Assembly: GCF_947504215.1 (NCBI RefSeq)
Contig: NZ_CANNGO010000001.1
Span: forward strand, 434,001-498,000
From: an uncultured Ruegeria sp.
GTDB lineage: Bacteria; Pseudomonadota; Alphaproteobacteria; Rhodobacterales; Rhodobacteraceae
DNA length: 64,000 nucleotides
Reading direction: 5' to 3'
In this document: piece by piece, positions 39,667 to 48,698 of the stretch
Position numbering within the stretch: position 1 is the stretch's first letter
How the letters are laid out: every line of letters starts with the position of its first letter
Program-made: the position numbers and the translations under genes
The notes under the pieces: generated by a model
The model's input: only the letters and a program-made list of their open reading frames with translations
The model's database searches: none
Told to the model about the DNA's origin: nothing

Positions 39667-40374
39667 TCAAAGTTTGGCGTGTTGGTTTTCCAGCAGCCAG
39701 CCGGGAATGTGTCCGATGTCCGGCAGGACAACATCCGCCATCGGCGCCAATGCTTCGGCCGAGGCCAACCCAGTCAAAACACCGATTGTTGTCATGCCTG
39801 CAGCACGCCCGGCCTGCAAATCGTGCAAGCTGTCGCCCACCATCGCGATACGCGCCGGCTCAACACCGACATGCGCCGCAAATGCCAGCAATTGGCCAGG
39901 GCCAGGTTTGAAACCATGACCGCTGTCATAGCCCGCGACAAAGTCGAAATGCTGTCTGACCCCGGCAGATACCAAGTGTTCAAGCGCGGGGTGTTCACTG
40001 TCGTTTGTCGCGATCCCCAACTTGATTCCCGAGTTCTGAAGCCGCTCCAGCAATGGAGCCAAAGGGGTAGCCGGTGCCTGTGGAACCGCCGCTGCTTCGG
40101 CATTCATCAGTTCAACCAGTTCACCGAATGACATGTCTTCGACGTGTGGAACCAGAACCTCGGCGATTTCGTCCACGGTTGCGGCAATCACGATACTGTC
40201 TTCGGCATAACGCTGCTGCTGAAAATCGAACCCGATGATTTGCCCAAGTTCCGTCGCGCGCGTTTCATCTTGGTTGCTCAAACGCAGCAGCATGGAGCGT
40301 CCGAACACCCCCCATGTGTTAGCAAAGTCGAACAAAGTACCGTCCTTGTCGAAGACGATGGCGTCAATTGGCAT
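39667..40374 (-). CDS. HAD family hydrolase (phosphoglycolate phosphatase-like)
   Basis: AIVFDKDGTLFDF; LGIATNDSE; AMVGDSLHDLQAGRAAGM. Confidence 0.9.
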   Translation of the reverse strand: MPIDAIVFDKDGTLFDFANTWGVFGRSMLLRLSNQDETRATELGQIIGFDFQQQRYAEDSIVIAATVDEIAEVLVPHVEDMSFGELVELMNAEAAAVPQAPATPLAPLLERLQNSGIKLGIATNDSEHPALEHLVSAGVRQHFDFVAGYDSGHGFKPGPGQLLAFAAHVGVEPARIAMVGDSLHDLQAGRAAGMTTIGVLTGLASAEALAPMADVVLPDIGHIPGWLLENQHAKL

Positions 40375-40403
40375 TGAGTGAGTGCTCCTGCAAAGTCTAT
40401 CGT

Positions 40404-40688
40404 TCAGGTCCAGTGCGTGTCAGCATTGCCTGACAATGCCGCGCGCGCCTGAGCGGGGCGGTCGTAGGGGATCGAATTGGTGTCACAAAACGCCATGACC
40501 CAGGAATCGTCAAGCATCAGAAAATCCAGAACAGACACCGCAAAATCCGGATCCCCCGCTCTGTCACGCAGGTCTTCTGTTGCAGCGCCTGTAGATCCCA
40601 GGAAAACGGGCAGCAACTCGTCATTGCCGACAAGCCACGCAAGGGCCCTCAGCGCCAGTGTTTCGGCGGAATCGGTAGAGATCGGCAT
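40404..40688 (-). CDS. DUF3572 family protein
   Basis: ETLALRALAWLVGNDELLPVFLGSTGAATEDLRDRAGDPDFAVSVLDFLMLDDSWVMAFCD. Confidence 0.8.
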   Translation of the reverse strand: MPISTDSAETLALRALAWLVGNDELLPVFLGSTGAATEDLRDRAGDPDFAVSVLDFLMLDDSWVMAFCDTNSIPYDRPAQARAALSGNADTHWT

Positions 40689-40776
40689 AAACGAGCCTCA
40701 GGATCGGTTTTGGAAAGGGTTTATTAACCAGACTCATAAACACTTTGTTCACGCATGCAATCAATGGTGAGCAACT

Positions 40777-42180
40777 ATGTCCGTGCAGGGAACCATCCTT
40801 GTCCTCGACGGGGTATCAACCAACCGCATTATGCTGAAGGTTCAGCTGACCGCGGCATGGTACCACGTGGTTCAGGGTGAAAAACTCAAAGGGTTGACGT
40901 CGCTGGTGCGCCGAACCCGGCCAGACTTGGTGCTGACAGCGCAGACATTGCCCGATGGTACTGCGGCAGACGTAAAAAAGCTGATCACAACACAACCAGA
41001 TCTCGTCGACGTTCCCGTTGTCGCGATTGCACCACAGAACGATAATGAGGCGCGTCTGCGTGCATTGGCGGATGGGCTGGATGATGTCCTGACGCATCCT
41101 TACAAAGACGCGCTGCTGTTGGCCCGTATCCGAAGCTTACTGCGCGTGCATGCAGACACACAGGAGTTACAGGTCGACAACGGGGGCCAATCAATCGGGT
41201 TTGCGGAATCAGCCACCGCTTTGATCACACCCCCCCAAACGGCCCGTGTAGACATTCTGGCACAGACAGCGCGAACGGGCTCAGCCTGGCAAAAGGCGTT
41301 ATCCGATCAAAGTCGACATCAGATTTCCTGGCACACTCGGTCAAACTTCAACGGTGTGTTGTCCGGATCAATTCCGGACGCAATAGTGGTTGAATTGGAT
41401 GCAAGCCCCTACGGGTTGAACGTCCTGGCCGATCTCAGATCGCGCAGCGCCACGCGGCACACTGTTTTGATTGGTGTGCTGAAGGACAACAATGCCTCCA
41501 TGGCCTCCGAAATTCTGGACCGCGGCGCCGACGCCGTATGTTTGGGCGGGTTTTGTGCAGAAGAAATTGAGCTACGCCTGAAAAATCAGATAGCCCGCAA
41601 AGCGCGGATAGACCAGATGCGTGCATCGTTGCGACAGGGTATTGCAGAATCCTGGATTGATCCGCTGACCGGCCTGCACAATCGTCGCTACGCGATGCGT
41701 GCTATGGACCAGATTACTCGGCAGTCGATGCAATCCAACCAAGGCTTCGCCGTCATGCTCGCGGATCTCGATCATTTCAAAACAATCAACGACCGTTATG
41801 GGCATGCAAACGGCGATTTCGTTCTGTCTCAGGCTGCCGAGCGTATGCAGAGTATCCTGGGATCAAATGGTTTTATCGCCCGGATCGGCGGGGAAGAATT
41901 CATGATCGGCACGTCAGATCTGTCCCGAGATGCGGCATTGAGGCTTGCAGAATCGCTTTGCAACTGCATATGCGATGAACCCTTTCATCTGCCCGATCAA
42001 CAAGAACCGATCTCTGTCACGATCAGTGTTGGCCTGAAACTGTCGAACCCGTCGAAACCAACAGAAGATCCCCAGTCTTTCGAAAAAGTAATAAGATGCG
42101 CGGACAAAGCGCTCTATGCCGCTAAACGAGCCGGACGCAATCGGGTATGGGTCAGGCCAAGCGCGGCATTATCCAACTAG
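40777..42180 (+). CDS. PleD-like diguanylate cyclase (two receiver-like domains plus GGDEF)
   Basis: N-terminal receiver fold; GLHNRRYAMRAMDQITRQ...FAVMLADLDHFKTINDRYGHANGDFVL...RIGGEEF. Confidence 0.87.
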   Translation: MSVQGTILVLDGVSTNRIMLKVQLTAAWYHVVQGEKLKGLTSLVRRTRPDLVLTAQTLPDGTAADVKKLITTQPDLVDVPVVAIAPQNDNEARLRALADGLDDVLTHPYKDALLLARIRSLLRVHADTQELQVDNGGQSIGFAESATALITPPQTARVDILAQTARTGSAWQKALSDQSRHQISWHTRSNFNGVLSGSIPDAIVVELDASPYGLNVLADLRSRSATRHTVLIGVLKDNNASMASEILDRGADAVCLGGFCAEEIELRLKNQIARKARIDQMRASLRQGIAESWIDPLTGLHNRRYAMRAMDQITRQSMQSNQGFAVMLADLDHFKTINDRYGHANGDFVLSQAAERMQSILGSNGFIARIGGEEFMIGTSDLSRDAALRLAESLCNCICDEPFHLPDQQEPISVTISVGLKLSNPSKPTEDPQSFEKVIRCADKALYAAKRAGRNRVWVRPSAALSN

Positions 42181-42650
42181 TCTTTTTTCTTGCGTGAATG
42201 CGGACCTTTCTGGATCACCTCTTGCAGGCGTTCGGCATAGGTCTGACGCTCTTCATCGCTCATGGCAGTGACCCGAGCCATCCATTGCGCCTGCAACTCA
42301 GATTGCAGATCTGCCGTTGCCTGAGCCTGTTGCTGCAGCAATCCTTCAACCGCAACCGGATCGAACGGAACAGCGCGCAGAGCCGCACTGATGGCTTCAA
42401 ACCCCTGAGTTCGCGCGTTTGACCCTTCTTTGTGCAGTCCGGACAATTCACCCCGCATTGCTTTGCGATCTTCTTTCGGCAACGCACGATAAAGTGCCGG
42501 TCCAAACCCCGGCGGCGCCTTGGCATGATCGCTGCCCTTCACACGCAGCACCGTTCCGACGGCAACACCGACTATCAACAAATTCAGGGCCAGCGACACG
42601 ATCAGTACCACTGACATCCATCGCCGCTTTGTTTTGGGTTCAGCGTTCAT
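42177..42650 (-). CDS. Periplasmic heavy-metal sensor/CpxP-ZraP-like protein
   Basis: N-terminal TM; ALPKEDRKAMRGELSGLHKEGSNARTQGFEAISAALRAVPFDPVAVEGLLQQQAQATADLQSELQAQWMARVTAMSDEERQTYAERLQEVI. Confidence 0.8.
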   Translation of the reverse strand: MNAEPKTKRRWMSVVLIVSLALNLLIVGVAVGTVLRVKGSDHAKAPPGFGPALYRALPKEDRKAMRGELSGLHKEGSNARTQGFEAISAALRAVPFDPVAVEGLLQQQAQATADLQSELQAQWMARVTAMSDEERQTYAERLQEVIQKGPHSRKKKD

Positions 42651-43000
42651 TCCGTATTCTCCAGAAAACTCGTATCAAATCCGAGGTCGGCCACCAGATA
42701 GCTTGTATCCTGCGCCGTCAGCAGGTTGGCCGGATCGGGTAAGAATGTCGGGGCCGCAAAGCCGATCCAGACGCCAGCTGCGCTGGCTGCAACCAAACCG
42801 CCAAAGCCTTGCCAACCGCCAATAGTTTCAAAAAGCCGCGTCCAGGCCCCGCGTTTCGGGCGGGCCGTGGGCGCCAAACGCTCCAACCGAATCGCTTCGG
42901 CGTCCGTTTGGATGCGCACAACCAGATCATCAGCCAACGTTAGCCGATCTCGCCTTGCGTCGGCGAACAGATGATCCAGTTTCAGGTCTTCATCAGCCAT
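42647..43000 (-). CDS. Hypothetical single-TM protein, candidate anti-sigma factor
   Basis: MADEDLKLDHLFADARRDRLTLADDLVVRI...one TM (GFGGLVAASAAGVWIGFAAPTF); between sigma factor and CpxP-like gene. Confidence 0.65.
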   Translation of the reverse strand: MADEDLKLDHLFADARRDRLTLADDLVVRIQTDAEAIRLERLAPTARPKRGAWTRLFETIGGWQGFGGLVAASAAGVWIGFAAPTFLPDPANLLTAQDTSYLVADLGFDTSFLENTE

Positions 43001-43607
43001 TGTCATACCCCAATTCATCTCGTCGGTCGGCCAGTATAGCAGCCAAAGATCGTTTTCCACGCGCCGTCAGGCTTTCAACTGCTTCTACTGAAATACCCAT
43101 GACCCCTGCGATCTCGGGGTTGGGCAGCTCTTCGATATGGCGCAAGACCACCGCCTGCCGCTGCCGTTCCGGCAATTCCGATAAAGCAAGCTGTAGCGCA
43201 TCTTTGCGGGCCTCGTCCTGCAATCGGTCAACCACGCTGGCCTTGCCGTCTTCGGGCTCGGGCACGTCGGACAATCTGTCAGGCCTTTTTTTGCGCCTGA
43301 TGTCCACGCACAGATTCAACGTCACCCGATACAGCCATGTTGACACTTTGGCGGTTCCTGGCACCCAATCTGGCGCCATCTGCCAAAGCCGCATCATCGC
43401 GTCCTGTGTCACATCTTCGGCCTCGGCACGGTTCCCTAGCATACGCAAAGCAACCGAAAAACTGCGTGGTCCCAAACGATCTGTCAAAACACGCGCCGCC
43501 CCGGCGTCACCATCGGCAAAGCGCCTCAGCAACGCATCGTCGCTGAGGTCGTTCGCGGCGAAATCAACGCCGCGAACATCTTGCGGATGGGAGGTCAGGT
43601 CCTCCAT
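42993..43607 (-). CDS. ECF-type RNA polymerase sigma factor
   Basis: RNRAEAEDVTQDAMMRLWQMAPDWVPGTAKVSTWLYRVTLNLCVDIRRKK...LPERQRQAVVLRHIEELPNPEIAGVMGISVEAVESLTARGKRSL. Confidence 0.93.
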   Translation of the reverse strand: MEDLTSHPQDVRGVDFAANDLSDDALLRRFADGDAGAARVLTDRLGPRSFSVALRMLGNRAEAEDVTQDAMMRLWQMAPDWVPGTAKVSTWLYRVTLNLCVDIRRKKRPDRLSDVPEPEDGKASVVDRLQDEARKDALQLALSELPERQRQAVVLRHIEELPNPEIAGVMGISVEAVESLTARGKRSLAAILADRRDELGYDNG

Positions 43608-43613
43608 CCTGCA

Positions 43614-44081
43614 TCAGTTATTGTCAGAGTCAGCCGCATCACGTTTCTTTTTGTGACGGCCCATCTTGTCCTTGGCATCGGCAAATTCCTGTTCCGAGAT
43701 CCCACCGCTGTTATCCGCATCGATCCGGTCAAACATCTTGTCAGCCCGGCGCTGTTTCGGCAACTCGTCTTCGCTCAGATATCCGTCGTTGTTGGCGTCA
43801 TGCTTTTCGAACATCTTCGCGACGCGATCGTTGGTGCGCTGCTGTCTGGCAGCCTGCACTTCCTCAACGCTTAACTGTCCGTCGCCGTCAGTGTCGGCAT
43901 TTGTGAAACGCTGGCTGCGCTGGGCCTGCATCTCTTCTTGTGTCACTTGGCCATCACCATTGGCGTCAAGTTCTTCGAAAGACACGGGTTCGCGGTCTTT
44001 TGGACCGGCCGCCAAAACGGATGTGCCTGTGATTGCGACCGCCGAAAGAACTATGGCCGGGATGAATTTTGCGTTTTTCAT
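43614..44081 (-). CDS. Secreted EF-hand domain protein (four EF-hand loops)
   Basis: Signal peptide; loops DANGDGQVTQEE, DTDGDGQLSVEE, DANNDGYLSEDE, DADNSGGISEQE. Confidence 0.9.
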   Translation of the reverse strand: MKNAKFIPAIVLSAVAITGTSVLAAGPKDREPVSFEELDANGDGQVTQEEMQAQRSQRFTNADTDGDGQLSVEEVQAARQQRTNDRVAKMFEKHDANNDGYLSEDELPKQRRADKMFDRIDADNSGGISEQEFADAKDKMGRHKKKRDAADSDNN

Positions 44082-44306
44082 ATCGGTTTTCCCTTGCTGG
44101 CGCGACCTTATTGCCGCTGCTCATATCTATTCAAACGCAGCACCGTTGGGTTTCCGTCGCCAAAAAAAGAAAATCTTTTCGGCTGCCCGGAAACACACCC
44201 TGACTACTTTCCCTCAACCAGGCGGCACAAAGCGACGCACCCCCCTTTATTGTGGACTCAAACAGGCGCACTATCTGTCAAATATGAATGCGCGAGTTTT
44301 ACTAAG

Positions 44307-44702
44307 ATGGATCAAACGATCGACACGACGACAGAGAATGAGCGTCCGACATGGCCCGCTCTGGTCAAAGGGTTTCGGTGCAAATGCCCAAACTGTGGCG
44401 AAGGCAAGATTTTGCACAGCTACCTGAAAGTCAACGACACCTGCGCGATCTGTGGAGAAGAGCTGTTCCATCATCGTGCGGATGACGGACCGGCCTATCT
44501 GACGATCCTTCTGGTCGGGCACCTGCTGGCACCTGCCTTACACGTGTCATATGTGCATTGGCGCCCGGATCCATGGACCATGGCCATAAGCCTGTCGATC
44601 GCGTGTGTTGCGCTGTCCCTCTTCCTTCTTCCGCGACTGAAGGGGGCTGTCGTTGCCTATCAATGGGCGCGACGCATGAACGGGTTTGAAAAACCCTCGT
44701 GA
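44307..44702 (+). CDS. DUF983 domain-containing protein
   Basis: RPTWPALVKGFRCKCPNCGEGKILHSYLKVNDTCAICGEELFHHRADDGPAYLTI. Confidence 0.88.
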   Translation: MDQTIDTTTENERPTWPALVKGFRCKCPNCGEGKILHSYLKVNDTCAICGEELFHHRADDGPAYLTILLVGHLLAPALHVSYVHWRPDPWTMAISLSIACVALSLFLLPRLKGAVVAYQWARRMNGFEKPS

Positions 44703-44727
44703 CCCAGGCAGGCAGGTTAGACAGGGC

Positions 44728-45429
44728 ATGACCACCGATAAAACCGCAATCCGAAACGCAGCCACTGTCATTGTGCTGCGGGACCGCATGACTAACCCTT
44801 CGATCCTGATGGGTCAGCGCGGTGCAAAAGCGGCCTTTATGCCAAACAAATTTGTCTTCCCAGGTGGAGCCGTCGATCCTGCGGATGCAGACGTGCCCTT
44901 GGCCACAGCGCTTCCCGATCTGTGTCATGAACGCCTGTCGGAAAAGTCCGAAAACGGCATGCAAGCGGCATTAGCTGCCGCTGCTATTCGGGAGCTATGG
45001 GAAGAAACAGGTCTGATCCTGGGGCAGCCGGGTGTATGGCCTCAGAATGCTCCAGCCGATTGGCAGAGCTTTGCCCAAAAAGGGTTCATGCCATCCGCAG
45101 CTGCGTTGCAGTTCGTGTTTCGCGCGGTCACGCCGCCGGGTCGCCCACGCCGGTTCGACGCCCGTTTTTTTCTTGTCGACGCTGCTGCAATACAAGGCGA
45201 CCTGGACGATTTCAGTCACGCCTCGGACGAGCTTTCTCATTTGCAATGGGTCGAGCTGGATCGGGCACGGGATCTGGACCTGCCATTCATTACCGAGGTT
45301 GTTCTGGCCGAGATTGCGGGTCGCATTTCGGACCCGGAACCACCCGAATCCGTCCCGTTTTACCTAAACAAAGAAGAACAAAGCCTGTTTCTGCGGCTCA
45401 GAGGATACCCCATGCCCGAGATTGACTGA
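44728..45429 (+). CDS. NUDIX hydrolase
   Basis: FVFPGGAVDPADAD...ALAAAAIRELWEETGLILG. Confidence 0.88.
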   Translation: MTTDKTAIRNAATVIVLRDRMTNPSILMGQRGAKAAFMPNKFVFPGGAVDPADADVPLATALPDLCHERLSEKSENGMQAALAAAAIRELWEETGLILGQPGVWPQNAPADWQSFAQKGFMPSAAALQFVFRAVTPPGRPRRFDARFFLVDAAAIQGDLDDFSHASDELSHLQWVELDRARDLDLPFITEVVLAEIAGRISDPEPPESVPFYLNKEEQSLFLRLRGYPMPEID

Positions 45430-45439
45430 GGCCGTCGGA

Positions 45440-47107
45440 TTACTTCATCCGGCTTACAACTACAGTCACTTCGGGCTTTTTGCCGATTTCGGATTTCGCA
45501 GTTTGGCGCGCGATCCGGCGCATTTCTTCTTCCAGCCTGTCGTCATCTCGCAACGTCTTGGCTTCGGCGCGCATCAGAAACTGGTTAAGGTCTTCCTCCA
45601 GAACTTCAACCAGTGCCGCACGCGATGTCCCAATCTCAGGCAGGCCCATCGTATCGCACCATGGCTCACCCAACGGTTCATCCTCTTCATCCAGAATAAC
45701 CGTGACCGTGATGTGCCCGTTCAGTGCCATGCGAATACGATCCCGCACAACCCCGTCCAGTGCGCCGACCTTGACGGACCCATCCAGATAGGTCCGACCG
45801 GTCTCGACGAAATCCACGACCTTGGGCGCATTTCCGGTCAAATCCAGCATGGTTCCGTTCACCGCCAGCACCCCGGTGCGGCCACCCGCTTCTGCCAGTT
45901 TGGCATGTTCACGCAGATGCCTGTGTTCACCATGCATCGGAATGACCATCTGTGGATCGACCAAACCATGAACCTGTTCCAGATCGGGGCGGTTGGCATG
46001 GCCCGAGACGTGATACAAGCCCGCGCCGTCATCCACCACATCCACACCCTTTTCGCTGAGCTGGTTCATGATGAAAATCACACCACGCTCGTTCCCAGGA
46101 ATGGTTTTGGACGAGAACAAGAACAGGTCGCCCTCTTTCAGCTCCAACCCACGATACTTGCCACGCGCCAGCTGTGCGCTGGCAGCCCGGCGCTCGCCCT
46201 GGCTGCCTGTGACGATCAGCATCAGGTTCTGGCGCGGCAGGTCCAGGGCTTCTTCGGCGCTTATCACGCGTGGGAAATCGGACAAGATGCCGGTTTCGGT
46301 CGCAGCCTCGATCATTCTGCGCATGGCGCGACCCAGCAACACAACCGAACGCCCGGCTCTTTCGCCTGCCTCGGCCAGCGTTTTGACCCGCGCAACGTTG
46401 GATGCAAACGTGGTTGCAACCACCATGCTTTCCGCGTTTTCGACCAGTTTGGTGATCTCAGGGCCGACCTCCGACTCCGAACGACCGGCATGAGTTGAAA
46501 ACACATTGGTACTGTCACAAACCAACGCCTTGACACCTGGCCTGGCCACTTCGCCCCACAGGTTTTGGTCAAAGGGCTCGCCCACAACGGGGTTCGCATC
46601 CAGTTTGAAATCACCGGTATGCACGATCCGGCCAGCGGGCGTATCGATCACCAGCGCAGCGCTTTCCGGGATCGAGTGCGAAACCGGCAAAAAACCCACT
46701 TTGAAGGGACCAACCGAGATTTGTTCCGGCCATGCAGACGCCGTATGAACTGCGTCTTCCGGATGGCCATGTTCTTCCATCTTGCGACGCGCGATGTTGG
46801 CCGTAAACGCTCGTGCATAAACCGGCGCCTTCAAAGCATCATAGCAATGCGCAACAGCGCCCACGTGGTCTTCATGCGCATGCGTAACAAATACAGCTTC
46901 CAACTGGTCCGCTCGTTCCCGCAGCCACGAGATATCGGCATGAATCAGATTCACCCCGGGCGTTGTGTCCATATCCGGGAATGTCACGCCCAAATCCACA
47001 AGGATCAGACGCTCCTGACCGGGTTTTCCATAACCATAAACGTAAGCGTTCATGCCAATTTCACCTGCGCCGCCCAGCGGCAGGTAGATCAGTCTTTCGC
47101 TGCTCAT
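45440..47107 (-). CDS. rnj: Ribonuclease J
   Basis: LPLGGAGEIGMNAYVYGYG; FVTHAHEDHVGAVAHCYDALKAPVYA; VSGHANRPDLEQVHGLVDPQMVIPMHGEHRHL. Confidence 0.93.
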   Translation of the reverse strand: MSSERLIYLPLGGAGEIGMNAYVYGYGKPGQERLILVDLGVTFPDMDTTPGVNLIHADISWLRERADQLEAVFVTHAHEDHVGAVAHCYDALKAPVYARAFTANIARRKMEEHGHPEDAVHTASAWPEQISVGPFKVGFLPVSHSIPESAALVIDTPAGRIVHTGDFKLDANPVVGEPFDQNLWGEVARPGVKALVCDSTNVFSTHAGRSESEVGPEITKLVENAESMVVATTFASNVARVKTLAEAGERAGRSVVLLGRAMRRMIEAATETGILSDFPRVISAEEALDLPRQNLMLIVTGSQGERRAASAQLARGKYRGLELKEGDLFLFSSKTIPGNERGVIFIMNQLSEKGVDVVDDGAGLYHVSGHANRPDLEQVHGLVDPQMVIPMHGEHRHLREHAKLAEAGGRTGVLAVNGTMLDLTGNAPKVVDFVETGRTYLDGSVKVGALDGVVRDRIRMALNGHITVTVILDEEDEPLGEPWCDTMGLPEIGTSRAALVEVLEEDLNQFLMRAEAKTLRDDDRLEEEMRRIARQTAKSEIGKKPEVTVVVSRMK

Positions 47108-47883
47108 GTCGACCCGTTTTCCTTGTTATAGCGATGGATCACGGTCAGGCCGTGCATCGTCAAATCATCTTCGATTGCGTCGAACCCTACGTCGGCCTGA
47201 TCGAACAAGGGCGCGAGACCACCGGTTCCAACGACTTTCATCGGCATTCCGTATTCCGTCTTTATGCGGGCAATAAGCCCCTCGATCAGCCCGGAATAGC
47301 CCCAATACACGCCAGACTGGATGCAGCCAACCGTATTCGTGCCGATAACTTTTTCTGGGCGGGTAATGTCGATATGCGGCAACGCTGCGGCCCCCTGATG
47401 CAAGGCCTCAAGGCTGAGGTTGACACCGGGTGCAATGATCCCACCGACATATGCACCATCCGCCGCCACCACATCGAAATTGGTCGCTGTGCCAAAGTCA
47501 ACAACAACGATATTGCCGCCATGGCGGTCAAAAGCCGCGGCCGCATTGGCCAGTCGGTCCGGGCCCGGAACAGTTCCTTCGTCGATACGAGGGTTCACAG
47601 GCAGCAGGCATTCGGGTTTACCGACCACCAAGGGTCGGCAGCCAAAAAAACGGTCTGCAAAAACACGCAGGTTGAACACGACACGCGGGACGGTTGATGC
47701 GATTATCACGTCACTAATGTCCGCCTCGATCCCGTAGTGTTTCACCAGCGTCGAGTACCACGTGAAATAGGCATCCGCCGTTCGTGCGTGGTGGGTCGAA
47801 GTACGCAAGGTGCATAGGAACTTCTCACCATCCCAAATCGAGAAGACGGTATTGGTGTTGCCGCAATCAATGGCCAGAAGCAT
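47104..47883 (-). CDS. coaX: Type III pantothenate kinase
   Basis: MLLAIDCGNTNTVFSIWDG; VPGPDRLANAAAAFDRHGGNIVVVDFGTATNFDVV; VIGTNTVGCIQSGVYWGY. Confidence 0.94.
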   Translation of the reverse strand: MLLAIDCGNTNTVFSIWDGEKFLCTLRTSTHHARTADAYFTWYSTLVKHYGIEADISDVIIASTVPRVVFNLRVFADRFFGCRPLVVGKPECLLPVNPRIDEGTVPGPDRLANAAAAFDRHGGNIVVVDFGTATNFDVVAADGAYVGGIIAPGVNLSLEALHQGAAALPHIDITRPEKVIGTNTVGCIQSGVYWGYSGLIEGLIARIKTEYGMPMKVVGTGGLAPLFDQADVGFDAIEDDLTMHGLTVIHRYNKENGST

Positions 47884-47894
47884 CTGAGCCCCTT

Positions 47895-48644
47895 TCAGAA
47901 AAACACATCCGCCGCCGGAATGCTGACACGGCCTTTTGCGGTGTTTAGGACAAGGTTACCCCCCGCGTCCACCGTTTCAAAGGTTCCTACGGTCTCGGAC
48001 GTTGCGGTACGTGCGGTGATGACTTCGCCCAACCGCGCGGCACTGGACAACCACGCTATGCGGATCGGATCAAACCCATATGTGACAAACTGCGTTTCGT
48101 ACCGCGCGTAAGCAGCCGCCAGTTCGGTCAGGAAATCATCGGGCGAGACAAGCGCCCCGGTTTCCGATAGCAATGAGACCGGGCGCAAAGCTTGGGGTTC
48201 CACCATTTCAACACCGGGGGCTTCGGCCAAATTCACACCAATGCCGATGGCCAGATGTGAGACGCCGCGCCCCTGCCCCATGCTCTCAAGCAGAATGCCC
48301 GCCAGTTTGCCCCCGTTCAAAAGAACGTCGTTCGGCCATTTCAAGGATAACCCCGCGGCGCGTCCCGTCACGGCGACACAGGCATCGAACAGCGCCAAAG
48401 CCGCCACAAAGCTGCGCAGCGCAATCTGATCTGGCGTCCCTTGCGGGTGCAGCAACAACGTAGCCGCCAGATTACCTTTCGGATTGGTCCAGGCCCGGCC
48501 ACGCCGACCGCGTGCAACGGTTTGATGATGTGCCATGATCCAAACAGGCCCCTGAGCTGTTGGGGCAATGCGCGCAGCCTCGTTCAATGTGCTGTCGACC
48601 TCCTGCAGCACGTGAAGCCCGTATCCCTGCGGCCAGTCGCTCAT
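47895..48644 (-). CDS. birA: Biotin--[acetyl-CoA-carboxylase] ligase
   Basis: VDSTLNEAARIAPTAQGPVWIMAHHQTVARGRRGRAWTNPKGNLAATLLL; LSLKWPNDVLLNGGKLAGILLE. Confidence 0.93.
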   Translation of the reverse strand: MSDWPQGYGLHVLQEVDSTLNEAARIAPTAQGPVWIMAHHQTVARGRRGRAWTNPKGNLAATLLLHPQGTPDQIALRSFVAALALFDACVAVTGRAAGLSLKWPNDVLLNGGKLAGILLESMGQGRGVSHLAIGIGVNLAEAPGVEMVEPQALRPVSLLSETGALVSPDDFLTELAAAYARYETQFVTYGFDPIRIAWLSSAARLGEVITARTATSETVGTFETVDAGGNLVLNTAKGRVSIPAADVFF

Positions 48645-48698
48645 GTCAAAAAGGCTCGATCCACAGACCGAGCCCCTTGTGTAGGAAGCATTCGAAGA

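Noticed and set aside
38965-40131. 388-aa plus-strand ORF antisense to MttB-like and HAD genes
   Set aside because: Spans two well-supported opposite-strand genes; typical GC-driven shadow ORF
45422-46498. 358-aa plus-strand ORF antisense to RNase J
   Set aside because: Shadow ORF over a strongly supported gene, no recognisable domain
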